From assembly GCF_002688565.1 (NCBI RefSeq), contig NZ_CP024012.1:1-64000 (forward strand): a stretch of 64,000 nucleotides of DNA. Reading direction: 5' to 3'. The position numbers and the translations under genes are program-made. The stretch is from Acinetobacter sp. LoGeW2-3 (GTDB lineage: Bacteria; Pseudomonadota; Gammaproteobacteria; Pseudomonadales; Moraxellaceae). Under the pieces are notes generated by a model. The model was given only the letters and a program-made list of their open reading frames with translations. It did no database searches and was not told the origin of the DNA. Below, one piece after another: positions 27,627 to 36,335 of this stretch; the stretch's first letter is position 1; every line of letters starts with the position of its first letter.

Positions 27627-28715
27627 ATGACAATTCAAATTTTAGGCATGATTGGCCATCGTCTTGCTTCGGAAACGATCCCAGCAGAAGGCCCAGTATT
27701 TAATCCAGATTATGTTGCAAATTTTGCTAAAGCCCATGAGGATGCTGGATTTGATCGGGTATTGATTGGTCAATGGTCAGATCAGCCCGATGGCTTTATT
27801 GTAACGGCTCATGCAGGTGCAAATACTTCGAAATTAAAGTTTTTATTAGCACATCGTCCAGGTTTTATAGCGCCAACTTTAGCTGCACGTAAGTATGCAA
27901 CTCTAGATCATTTACTTAAAGGTCGTTTAGCAATTCATGTTATTACCGGGGGAAGTGATCCAGAACAACAGCGTGATGGTGATTTCTTAACTAAAGCCGA
28001 ACGATATGCCCGTACAAAAGAATTTTTAGACATCGCTAAGCTTTCCTGGTACAGCGATAACCCCTTCCAGTACAGTGGTAAATACTATCAAGTCAAAGAT
28101 GGTTTCTCAGAAATCAAACCTTATCAATCTCATTTGCCAGTATATTTCGGAGGTTCTTCTCAAGAAGCATTAAATGTAGCTGCTAAACATGCAGATGTAT
28201 TTGCACTTTGGGGTGAGCCTTTAGCTGGTGCTGAAGAGCTTATAAAAAATATTCGAGCAAATGAAGTAAATTTTGAGCGTAAAAATCCACTGGATTTTAA
28301 TATCTCTTTCCGTCCAATTATTGCAGATACCGAAACACAGGCTTGGGAAAAGGCACAGGATATTTACAGTCTGACTCGAGAGCAAATTGAAAACCGCGGT
28401 CTGCGCAAAGATAAACAAAGTGCTCAAAGTGTAGGAGCCCAGCGTTTAGTGGAGTTGGCATCACAAGAAGTGCATGACACTAATTTATGGACTGGCATTT
28501 CTACCTTAGTACATGGCAACCATAACTCTACAGCTTTAGTAGGTACACCCGAGCAAGTAGCAGAATCTATTGCAGAATATTATAAGCTAGGTATTAACAG
28601 CGTATTGATTCGTGGTTTTGACCCATTAAATGATGTCATTGAATACGGCAAAGAACTACTACCGAGCATCCGTTATAAAACAGCCGAACTGGATAAATTA
28701 AACAAGATTGCCTAG
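27627..28715 (+). CDS. LLM-class flavin-dependent monooxygenase (SsuD/SfnG-like)
   Basis: Cleaves C-S bonds of organosulfonates or sulfones using reduced FMN and oxygen, releasing sulfite or sulfinate. It has 362 residues from ATG 27627 (GGAA 7 bp upstream; an in-frame TTG at 27591 is less likely). Luciferase-like TIM-barrel segments: HEDAGFDRVLIGQWSD, LKFLLAHRPGFIAPTLAARK, LKGRLAIHVITGGSDPEQQRDGD and the phosphate-binding PVYFGGSSQEAL. SsuD and SfnG share these motifs. It needs an FMN reductase, not seen here. Confidence 0.88.
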   Translation: MTIQILGMIGHRLASETIPAEGPVFNPDYVANFAKAHEDAGFDRVLIGQWSDQPDGFIVTAHAGANTSKLKFLLAHRPGFIAPTLAARKYATLDHLLKGRLAIHVITGGSDPEQQRDGDFLTKAERYARTKEFLDIAKLSWYSDNPFQYSGKYYQVKDGFSEIKPYQSHLPVYFGGSSQEALNVAAKHADVFALWGEPLAGAEELIKNIRANEVNFERKNPLDFNISFRPIIADTETQAWEKAQDIYSLTREQIENRGLRKDKQSAQSVGAQRLVELASQEVHDTNLWTGISTLVHGNHNSTALVGTPEQVAESIAEYYKLGINSVLIRGFDPLNDVIEYGKELLPSIRYKTAELDKLNKIA

Positions 28716-28750
28716 GCCTTGCTGACAAAATATTAAAAAGTGTGATTGAA

Positions 28751-29746
28751 ATGAAAAAAATATTAGTTGGCATTATTAGTGCTGTTTCAATAAGTTTAGC
28801 TGCTTGTAATAAACAGGTTAATCAAGCTGAAAATACAAAAGAAGTGACTAAACTTAAAAATTCAGCACAAATTGAACTCAAAATTGGTGATCAAAAAGGA
28901 AATATGCGTGCCCAGCTAGAGGCTTCAAAACTTCTAGATGGTATCGATTATAAAATTTCATGGTATGAATTCCCGGCAGCAGCTCCAGTTGCCGAAGCAT
29001 TAAACGCTACCGCGATTGATATTGGTTATCTTGGAGATGCACCATTCATCTTTGCAAATGCAAATGGTGGTCATGCACGCGCAATTGCGGTTAACCGATA
29101 TGATCCCTATGCAGTAGCTTTACTCGTACCTAAAGATAGTCCGATTAAATCCATTCAGGATATCAAAGGAAAAACTATTACAGCGAATAAGGGCTCGATT
29201 GGTCAGCTGGTTACATTACGTGCTGTAGAACGTGCTGGCTTGAAAGCTTCTGATGTAAATTTTAAATTTTTGCCACCAGCAGATGGCAAACTTGCTGTTG
29301 CAAATGGCAATGTTGATGTATGGGCAGTTTGGGATCCATACACTGCCTATGCTGAAGTCATTGATGGTTTTCGAATCATTGAAAATGGACGTGGATTATA
29401 TTCAGGTTTTACATTCCTTGCCGGTACAGAGCAAGCTTTAAATGATCAGCAGAAGCGTGCAGCTATTCAGGACTTTATCTACCGGCTTGAAGAATCTCAG
29501 GAATGGGTAAATAAAAACTATCAGTCATTTGGTAAAGAACTTGCAAAAATCACCGGAATTCCAGAAGAACCAGCCACATTAGCATTCAAACGAAAAAATG
29601 CCACATGGACTAGTATTACTGATGATGTAATTGCCACTTCGCAAGACACAGCAGATTTCTATCATAAACACCAATTATTAAATCAGAAAATTGATGTAAG
29701 CGGTCTGTTTGATCGTGAGTTTAATACAAAGCAGGCAGGAAATTAA
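28751..29746 (+). CDS. Aliphatic sulfonate/taurine-type binding lipoprotein
   Basis: Periplasmic binding protein of the SsuA/TauA class, 331 residues from ATG 28751 (an in-frame GTG lies 9 bp upstream). The signal peptide ends in lipobox LAAC at residue 19. Family segments: LKIGDQKGNMRAQLEASK, TAIDIGYLGDAPFIFANANG, DIKGKTITANKGSIGQL, NVDVWAVWDPYTAYAE. No SsuB/SsuC-like ATPase or permease lies in the window, so it must use a transporter encoded elsewhere or, less likely, MetNI. It ends 1 bp before the dioxygenase start. Confidence 0.88.
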   Translation: MKKILVGIISAVSISLAACNKQVNQAENTKEVTKLKNSAQIELKIGDQKGNMRAQLEASKLLDGIDYKISWYEFPAAAPVAEALNATAIDIGYLGDAPFIFANANGGHARAIAVNRYDPYAVALLVPKDSPIKSIQDIKGKTITANKGSIGQLVTLRAVERAGLKASDVNFKFLPPADGKLAVANGNVDVWAVWDPYTAYAEVIDGFRIIENGRGLYSGFTFLAGTEQALNDQQKRAAIQDFIYRLEESQEWVNKNYQSFGKELAKITGIPEEPATLAFKRKNATWTSITDDVIATSQDTADFYHKHQLLNQKIDVSGLFDREFNTKQAGN

Positions 29747-29747
29747 T

Positions 29748-30302
29748 ATGGCTAAATATCTGAATGTTTTAGCACCTGTAATTAATGCTATTGAGCAAGG
29801 ATTGATAGAACAACTGGATGAGCAAAACTTAATTCAGCGCTTTACACCTGAGTTTAAAAAGCTCCTCCAGGATTCAACCTGGCTTGAACCAGAGTTTAAA
29901 AAACCGCATCCAGAATATTATCAACAATATCTATTGTATCTAGATCCTGAAGAGCGTTTTTCCATTGTCAGCTTTGTTTGGGGACCAGGTCAAAAAACAC
30001 CAATTCATAACCACGAAGTATGGGGTGCAATTGGTGTGCTTGAAGGTGCAGAAGTCTCTACACCTTATACCTGTGATGAGGCAGGTTTACATCCAGTTGC
30101 TCAAGGCGATTATCTCGAAGTGGGAGATATCGACTGGTTTACACCAACTACGGGAGATATTCATGCTGTTAACAATGCCTTTGAGGATCAAGTCTCAATC
30201 AGTATCCATATTTATGGTGCAAATATAGGCAAAGTTGAGCGTTTTACCTATCAACTAGACGGTACAGCTAAACCATTTATTTCTGGTTATTCAAATTTTT
30301 AA
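29748..30302 (+). CDS. Cysteine/3-mercaptopropionate dioxygenase-like cupin
   Basis: Thiol dioxygenase of the CDO_I family, 184 residues from ATG 29748 (ribosome site AGGAAA). Iron ligands are two His in PIHNHEVWG (about residues 84-86) and one in GDIHAVNN (about 142). The Cys of the mammalian Cys-Tyr crosslink is absent, as in bacterial CDO and 3-mercaptopropionate dioxygenases. It would oxidise a thiol to a sulfinate using oxygen. It starts 1 bp after the binding-protein stop and is followed by the rhodanese gene, suggesting stepwise handling of released sulfur. Confidence 0.88.
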   Translation: MAKYLNVLAPVINAIEQGLIEQLDEQNLIQRFTPEFKKLLQDSTWLEPEFKKPHPEYYQQYLLYLDPEERFSIVSFVWGPGQKTPIHNHEVWGAIGVLEGAEVSTPYTCDEAGLHPVAQGDYLEVGDIDWFTPTTGDIHAVNNAFEDQVSISIHIYGANIGKVERFTYQLDGTAKPFISGYSNF

Positions 30303-30319
30303 AGAGTGATGTTAAAAGA

Positions 30320-31903
30320 ATGAAAACTATCGTTTATCAAGAAATCCGTGAAAAATTACTGGCTGGCGAGGAAGTTGCTATTGTAGATTTAAGGGAAGAG
30401 CATATCTTCGCCCAAAATCACCCCTTATTTGCGACAAATATATCTTTATCACGTCTCGAAATTGAAATTTATAACCGTATTCCTCGTCTAAATACACTCA
30501 CGGTTATTTATGATGATGGTGATGGTCGTATTGAGCGCGCCTATAAAAAACTTAGCGAGTATGGTTATAGTAACATTGCAGTTTTAGAAGGTGGCGTAGA
30601 AGCATGGCAACGTGATGGTGGTGAATTATTCATTGATGTTAACTCTGCCAGTAAAGCATTTGGTGAGTTTGTAGAGCATCATAAGGGCACACCATCTCTT
30701 AGTGCCGAGGAACTAAAAGCAAAAATTGATGCTCAAGAAAATATCGTCATTTTAGATGCTCGACGTTTTGATGAATATCAGACTATGAGTATCCCAACTG
30801 GGATGAGTGTTCCAGGCGCAGAATTGGTTCTGCGTGCACCTTCATTGGTTAAAGATGAAAACACCCAGATTATCGTAAATTGTGCTGGTCGTACTCGCAG
30901 TATTATTGGTACTCAATCACTAATTAATGCTAAGTTGCCTCATGAAATTTTTGCATTACGAAATGGAACGATTGGCTGGACACTAGCTGGACAACAACTA
31001 GAGCATGGTCAGCAACGTTCATTTGTAGCTCTTGATACCCAGATCGATGCGCAAGCAAAACAAAATGCTGCAGAATTGGCAAAGCAAGCAGGTGTAAAGC
31101 AAATCAGTTTAATTGACTTACAGGATCTACAGGCACAGGAAGATAAAACCACTTATATTTTTGATGTACGTACTGAACAGGAATATGCAGCAGGGCATTT
31201 ACCTGGTAGTCGTTGGGTAGCAGGTGGTCAGTTGGTACAGGAAACTGACCATTATGCTGCAGTGCGTGGTGCTCGTATTGTTTTAGTTGACGATCAACTT
31301 ATTCGGGCATACATGACCGGTTCTTGGTTAGCACAAATGAACTGGGATGTTTATGTGCTAGAAGATGATTTTACGAAACTTTTGGCTGAAACTGGAGTAT
31401 GGAAACCTGCTACACCACAGATAGATGTTGACTTATTTATTTCTCCAGAAGAGCTGCAACAACTTTCAGCAACACAAAATATTGCTATTTGGGATTTCAC
31501 TACTGCAGCCAATTACAAAAAAGGGCATATCCCAAATGCACAATGGGTTTTGAAAGCAGATGTACCTAAACTGATCCAGCAGTCAGAATTTACAAACAAA
31601 GATGCCATTGTTGTGACTTGTGGTTCTAGCTTGCTTGCTCAATATGCAGTTCCAGAAATTAAAGCTCAAATCAAATCAACTCAAAAAGTGTATATCTTAA
31701 AAGGTGGTAATGCTGCCTGGGGGCAGGCAGGTCTGCCATTATCACAAGAATTAGATTTACTTTCAGAAGAGATTGATCGTTATAAACGACCTTATGAAGG
31801 TACCGATAATTCAAGAGAAGCAATGCAAGCTTATCTTGATTGGGAGTTCGGTTTAGTCGATCAGCTTAAGAATGATGGCACACATGGGTTCTTTGTAATA
31901 TAA
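30320..31903 (+). CDS. Four-domain rhodanese sulfurtransferase
   Basis: 527 residues with four consecutive rhodanese-like domains (about 1-110, 120-235, 260-360, 370-480). Only domains 2 (IIVNCAGRTRSIIG) and 4 (AIVVTCGSSLLAQYA) carry the active-site Cys. Domain 1 (TVIYDDGDGRIERAY) and domain 3 (RIVLVDDQLIRAYM) have Asp at that position and are probably structural or binding domains. It moves sulfane sulfur between thiosulfate, persulfides or sulfite and acceptors. It is last in the LLM-SBP-CDO operon (17-bp gap), so it fits as the final sulfur-handling step. Confidence 0.9.
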   Translation: MKTIVYQEIREKLLAGEEVAIVDLREEHIFAQNHPLFATNISLSRLEIEIYNRIPRLNTLTVIYDDGDGRIERAYKKLSEYGYSNIAVLEGGVEAWQRDGGELFIDVNSASKAFGEFVEHHKGTPSLSAEELKAKIDAQENIVILDARRFDEYQTMSIPTGMSVPGAELVLRAPSLVKDENTQIIVNCAGRTRSIIGTQSLINAKLPHEIFALRNGTIGWTLAGQQLEHGQQRSFVALDTQIDAQAKQNAAELAKQAGVKQISLIDLQDLQAQEDKTTYIFDVRTEQEYAAGHLPGSRWVAGGQLVQETDHYAAVRGARIVLVDDQLIRAYMTGSWLAQMNWDVYVLEDDFTKLLAETGVWKPATPQIDVDLFISPEELQQLSATQNIAIWDFTTAANYKKGHIPNAQWVLKADVPKLIQQSEFTNKDAIVVTCGSSLLAQYAVPEIKAQIKSTQKVYILKGGNAAWGQAGLPLSQELDLLSEEIDRYKRPYEGTDNSREAMQAYLDWEFGLVDQLKNDGTHGFFVI

Positions 31904-32308
31904 GATATTAAGTTTATTCAAAATAATAACCATTCTAGGCCAAGAAATATATTTTCATATTTCTTGGCTTAATTAATATCCGGTTCATGTAATTCATAAC
32001 TAAATATTAAAAAATTTGACGTTATCACTAGTAATCTTTAATCTATATCAATATTAATGAACTTATTATCAGTTGTTATCTATTTAACTTATGTTCACCT
32101 GAAGGCTAGTTCATAATTTAATTTCTATTAATCTAATAATAAATTTAATTACTTAAGCCAATATAAAGTATAGATTAGAAAAATTTCGGTTCATGAACCT
32201 AGTAAAAATTGCGACTTCATAGCTTGAAAAGATAGACCCTATGGGCTTTGTTAATCATAGCTATTTTGAGCGCTTCTTTTTTAGTAAAAGAATCTCGAAA
32301 TGAAGAAC
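31904..32308. other. Non-coding stretch with second copy of dispersed repeat
   Basis: No gene recognised. It contains the second 36-bp repeat (32082-32117). The stretch is cut by the IS3-family element at 32309. Confidence 0.5.
32082..32117 (+). repeat. 36-bp dispersed repeat, copy 2
   Basis: Matches 21200-21235 except for two bases. It lies about 190 bp after the rhodanese stop, just as copy 1 lies about 70 bp after the porin stop. Confidence 0.6.
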
Positions 32309-32358
32309 TGAACCGTACCGGATTTGTCGGAGACCAACTTTCTTGAGAGAATGTCCCA

Positions 32359-32689
32359 ATGACAAAATTAAAATATACCCCTGAAATTAGAGAAAGAGCG
32401 GTTCAATTATTGATTGAATCTAAAAAAGATTATCCTTCTACTTGGGCTGCAATCACAGCAATTGCACCTGAGCAGCATGCTGCGCAAGGGCTGTAATCCT
32501 GAAACACTGCGTTCCTGGCATCAGAAGTATTTGAATCAACAGAATCCAATCAAAGTGCAGCAGCTTTCAGACCAGGAACGCATTAAACAACTTGAGCGCG
32601 AAAATAAAGAACTGCAACGAGCCAATGAAATTCTACGCAAAGCAGCCGCTTTTTTCGCCCAGGCGGAGCTCGACCGCCCACACAAATAA
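32359..32689 (+). pseudogene. IS3-family OrfA, frameshifted
   Basis: DNA-binding transposase subunit. It starts MTKLKYTPEIRERAVQLL at 32359 with a helix-turn-helix, but the frame runs into TAA near 32495. The native continuation (CNPETLRSWHQKYL, then a leucine-zipper QLERENKELQRANEILRKAAAFF) is in another frame and ends at 32689, overlapping the orfB start by one base. A frameshift near 32470-32490 therefore separates the two halves. Loss of OrfA would prevent production of OrfAB. Confidence 0.85.
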
Positions 32690-33591
32690 TGGTGGATTTT
32701 ATCCATAATAATAAAGAGCTGTACGGAGTCGAGGCGATTTGTAGAATTTTACCTATCGCACCTTCAACCTATTACCGAACTTTAGATCTCGCAGACAATC
32801 CAGAACATCGAGCGAAACGAGATTTACATGACTTGCATCATGCTGAACAAATTAAACGAATTTGGAAAGAGAGTTCGGGTCGATATGGTGTGCGTAAAGT
32901 TTGGCAAAAACTGAAACGTGAAGGTTATATTATTGCACGCTGTACAGTTGCTCGATTGATGCAGAAGCTAGGTCTACAAGGTGTTTGGCGTGGTAAGAAT
33001 AAACAAACCACACGTAGTAGAGATGATCAAAAACGAGCGGATGACTTGGTGAGACGTAATTTTAAAGCTGATTATCCGAATCATTTGTGGGTTGCTGACT
33101 TCACTTATATTCAAACTAATTCCGGCTGGGTCTATCCCGCCTTTATTATTGATGTGTTCTCACGAGCAATTGTTGGGTGGAAAGTGTCAACTCGTATGAA
33201 TACAGATATGGTGCTGGATGCATTGGAGCAAGCGTTGCATGACCGAGGTATGCCAAAGAATGTGATTCATCATTCCGATAGAGGTGTTCAATATCTTTCT
33301 ATTCGCTATACCAATCGTTTAGAAGCAGTAAATTTACGAGCATCCGTTGGTACGACTGGTGATTCATACGATAATGCTTTAGCTGAAACGGTGAATGGCT
33401 TGTATAAAACAGAGGTGATTGAATATTTAAAAGCAGACTGGCAAGGTTTAGCGGATGTACAACTTGCAACATTGAATTGGGTAGATTGGTTCAATAAAAA
33501 GCGTGTACACAGTGCTCTGGGTTATGTATCGCCTTTTGATTTTGAAGCAATCTACTATAATAAGATTAACCCGTTAGGTCAGGTGGCCTAA
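32689..33591 (+). CDS. IS3-family OrfB transposase (DDE)
   Basis: 300-residue integrase-core protein. N-terminal HTH_21 region (YGVRKVWQKLKREGYIIAR), then DDE residues in VADFTYIQTNSGW, VIHHSDRGVQY and the Glu in GDSYDNALAETVNGLYKTE. The ATG overlaps the orfA stop (TAATG), so it would normally be made as an OrfAB fusion by programmed frameshifting. Intact as read. Confidence 0.93.
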   Translation: MVDFIHNNKELYGVEAICRILPIAPSTYYRTLDLADNPEHRAKRDLHDLHHAEQIKRIWKESSGRYGVRKVWQKLKREGYIIARCTVARLMQKLGLQGVWRGKNKQTTRSRDDQKRADDLVRRNFKADYPNHLWVADFTYIQTNSGWVYPAFIIDVFSRAIVGWKVSTRMNTDMVLDALEQALHDRGMPKNVIHHSDRGVQYLSIRYTNRLEAVNLRASVGTTGDSYDNALAETVNGLYKTEVIEYLKADWQGLADVQLATLNWVDWFNKKRVHSALGYVSPFDFEAIYYNKINPLGQVA

Positions 33592-33692
33592 CTTAAATAA
33601 AAAGTCTCCGACAAACCCGGTACGGTTCAAACCTTGCTGCTAAAATCTATTTGAAAACCAGCTTCTTCTCATATCAGCAAGCATTAATCAAT

Positions 33693-35657
33693 TCAGAAAA
33701 CATCTCTATTTATTTTATTAATGGTCAAAGGTAAAAGTACTTGAATTGAGGTTTTACCGGGCTGTGAATCAATTTTAAACTCGCCACCCAAACGATGAAT
33801 GCGCGCCTGCATGCTTTGCAGTCCAACATGCAGTCCAGCTTCTACTGTTTTGGGATTAAAGCCAATACCATTGTCTAAAATACACATCATCAGTTCATTA
33901 TTCTCTGTCTCCGTCAAAGATATGTTAACTTCTGATGCTTGGCTGTGTTTGACAATATTGGTGAGAGCCTCTTCTAGAACTCTTGTTAATGTAAGGCATT
34001 GCAGAGGTACAGGGATATTTTTCCATGTTTGTTCAAAGTTCCAGTGTGAACGGATATCTATTTCCTCGAAGAGTTGGATAAATCTATAGCGAATAGGCGC
34101 TCCCCATTCCATAGGATTAGAAGGGACTTTGCAGGAGAAGCTGGAACCTGAGTCAACAATTTGTCGTAAATCACTGCGCAGCATTTTTAATATAGATAGC
34201 ACTTGTGGTTTAGTGATTTTATCATTTTGTTCCATTGTGATGATTGAGCGTACAATAGAACCACCTAATCCATCATGCAAATCATGGGATAAATGAATGC
34301 GTTCTTGCAGCCTAGCATTTTCGATCGAAAGCTTATGCTGCTGTCCTAATGATGCTGTCAACTCCTGCTTGGCTTGAGTCACATTTTCTGCAAGTGTTTT
34401 ATTAAAACGTTCAATTTTCCGTGCATTTCGGGCTAGACGCATAGCTAAAATAGCACCAACTGCCATGGTGGTAAATGGTCCAGTATAAGGAGAAAGCGGG
34501 CGCCCTTCCATAGTGAGCATAAACTGCGCATCATTAAAAGCTATGGGTAAGTAGATTAAATACAATACTGCTAGTAAATAAGTTTCTGGAGAATTTGATT
34601 TATAAGCAATAAAAGGATAGGTAATACATTTTAATAAAAAGATGACAACAGCAACTGAAAAGAAAAATTGTATTACTGTACTGACTTGATTGGTTGGTGC
34701 CAAAGTAATACAAACAATAGCCACAGCTAAGAAGATAAAGAGTAATTTTTGGATACGTGGAAATGACTTATTTGCAAAGTACCAAGCACCTAAACAGCCC
34801 GTGACTGTATAAATACAGAAGATAATATTCTGTAAACGGTCAATGTTGATAAAGGAAAGAAAATAAATCGGGTCGGTATATAAAAAGCAAAAACTGTAAA
34901 TAACCCATCCTAAGCCGGTCACTGCAAACCATAAGAATGCTTTTTCTTTGCGGTTGGCCAGCCATGCCAAAAGATAAAACACTCCCACTACAATGTTGAC
35001 CATCGTATTGAATTCAGGAAGTGTTCTTTTTTCTAAAAGCCATTTGTTGTACAGACTGTATGTGCTTGGATAATTGCCTAAAGCAACATGGCCTAAACCG
35101 GATTTTTGCGTAATACTTCCATATACTTGTATCCATAAGGTATTTTGACCTTGCTTTAAGCTAGATGTGGGCAAATTCCATATACGGGGCATATACTGGC
35201 TGCGGGATGCTGGCTCTTTTAGGTATAAGTCTTGCCATAGCAAATCGTCATTTAAAAATATTTTCCCGCTTTGTGTGATTCCCTCTATAGCAAAACTAAG
35301 CGGTGGATTGGACATAATAGTGTCACAGGTGTAGCTAAAGTGAATCTTATACCAAGCTATACCATGAAACTCAGGCCAACGTTTTTCCCAGCGATCCGGT
35401 AATTTTTCAAGGTTAACCCAGCCTTGAACAGGGCGCTGCATTTCCTGATTTACGTTGCCCTGAGCTGCCATTATGCTCTGTATTATGGTTTGACATACAT
35501 CTTTGGGATGTTGAATAGTTGAAGCAGCAAATGCCGTATTGAACAATCCTATACATAAAATGAAACAAGTGAAGACTGCCATGATAAAAGCGTCATGATT
35601 TAGCTTAAATGAAGTTTGAGCAAATCCCAGAGCCATTACACTTGCTTCCCCATTCAT
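33693..35657 (-). CDS. 7TM sensor histidine kinase of the NarL/HisKA_3 class
   Basis: 654 residues. A signal segment, then a periplasmic jelly-roll-like region (IQHPKDVCQTI to about residue 210), seven membrane segments (about 215-415, beginning TMVNIVVGVFYLLAWLA), a coiled-coil linker and a HisKA_3 kinase core with phospho-acceptor HDLHDGLGGSIVRS, N-box EEALTNIVKHSQAS, DNGIGFNP and a G2 region GLQSMQARIHRLGG. The architecture resembles 7TMR-DISM kinases. ATG 35636 (MALGFAQ), preceded by GGGGAAG, may be the real start. It lies downstream of the pilus operon on the same strand; its probable partner is the NarL-type regulator at 42154-42834. Confidence 0.88.
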   Translation of the reverse strand: MNGEASVMALGFAQTSFKLNHDAFIMAVFTCFILCIGLFNTAFAASTIQHPKDVCQTIIQSIMAAQGNVNQEMQRPVQGWVNLEKLPDRWEKRWPEFHGIAWYKIHFSYTCDTIMSNPPLSFAIEGITQSGKIFLNDDLLWQDLYLKEPASRSQYMPRIWNLPTSSLKQGQNTLWIQVYGSITQKSGLGHVALGNYPSTYSLYNKWLLEKRTLPEFNTMVNIVVGVFYLLAWLANRKEKAFLWFAVTGLGWVIYSFCFLYTDPIYFLSFINIDRLQNIIFCIYTVTGCLGAWYFANKSFPRIQKLLFIFLAVAIVCITLAPTNQVSTVIQFFFSVAVVIFLLKCITYPFIAYKSNSPETYLLAVLYLIYLPIAFNDAQFMLTMEGRPLSPYTGPFTTMAVGAILAMRLARNARKIERFNKTLAENVTQAKQELTASLGQQHKLSIENARLQERIHLSHDLHDGLGGSIVRSIITMEQNDKITKPQVLSILKMLRSDLRQIVDSGSSFSCKVPSNPMEWGAPIRYRFIQLFEEIDIRSHWNFEQTWKNIPVPLQCLTLTRVLEEALTNIVKHSQASEVNISLTETENNELMMCILDNGIGFNPKTVEAGLHVGLQSMQARIHRLGGEFKIDSQPGKTSIQVLLPLTINKINRDVF

Positions 35658-36298
35658 TTATTTTAAAAGTTGGATAAATTTGATATTTAGTCAGAATGAA
35701 TAAAATATAAAAATCAAAGACTAATTTTGTAAAGTATATTTTTTTTGAACAAAAATATATAGATAAATTTCATGATATTTCAAAGAAAATATTGGATACT
35801 CACTGGAGCGGTTTTGATGAGGCATGCCAACTTTGAATAATAACTTCTTATTCAAAAAATTTGATACACAGTCTATTGATGATTAATTTGGGCATGGTAT
35901 TCAAGAATATTCATGCTAAAGTGGGTAAGATGCGTAGTATTTCGAAAGGCATTAAAGCGCATATTTTCAGAACTGAGTCCGCTTGGCGTGGCGCACAATA
36001 CGTAAATCACTTACTTTGCCTGTACATCTAATCACAGCAGATCAAAGCCATTTTATAAGCGAGGCTTACCTGATGTAGCAAACAGGTTAAGCTTGATTTT
36101 AAATGAAATAATTTTACAAATGGGAGGATTATTTTAAGTCGGAGAACGGGAATCCAAATATACCTATGAATCCCTATGCCTCTATTATGCAAATTATAGA
36201 ACCTAGTATGATTGTATCTGCGTATGAATGACGCGTTACAGCAGGATTAAACAATAGATCTTGGATTGTTGAATAATCCCAATCATTTTATAAGTCAG
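35658..36298. other. Non-coding stretch between kinase and usher genes
   Basis: About 640 bp with no recognisable gene. A 21-codon frame beginning at ATG 36164 (MNPYASIMQIIEPSM) lacks a good ribosome site. It presumably holds the kinase promoter. Confidence 0.4.
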
Positions 36299-36331
36299 TA
36301 AAAAGGAGCTGATTGACAGCTCCTTTTTTTG
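36299..36331. terminator. Bidirectional terminator
   Basis: AAAAAGGAGCTG, a short loop and CAGCTCCTTTTTTT. On either strand the stem is followed by T residues. It ends the pilus operon on the minus strand. Confidence 0.85.
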
Positions 36332-36335
36332 TACT

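Larger units (their letters stand above)
32309..33629 (+). mobile_element. IS3-family insertion sequence, complete ends
   Basis: 1321 bp bounded by 26-bp inverted repeats (TGAACCGTACCGG... at 32309 and its complement ending at 33629, one mismatch) with a 3-bp target duplication AAC (32306-32308 and 33630-33632). It carries orfA and orfB in the usual overlapping arrangement. Confidence 0.93.

Noticed and set aside
36164..36229. 21-codon frame beginning MNPYASIMQIIEP between kinase and usher genes
   Set aside because: Too short and lacking a ribosome binding site; could be a gene fragment, but nothing supports it.
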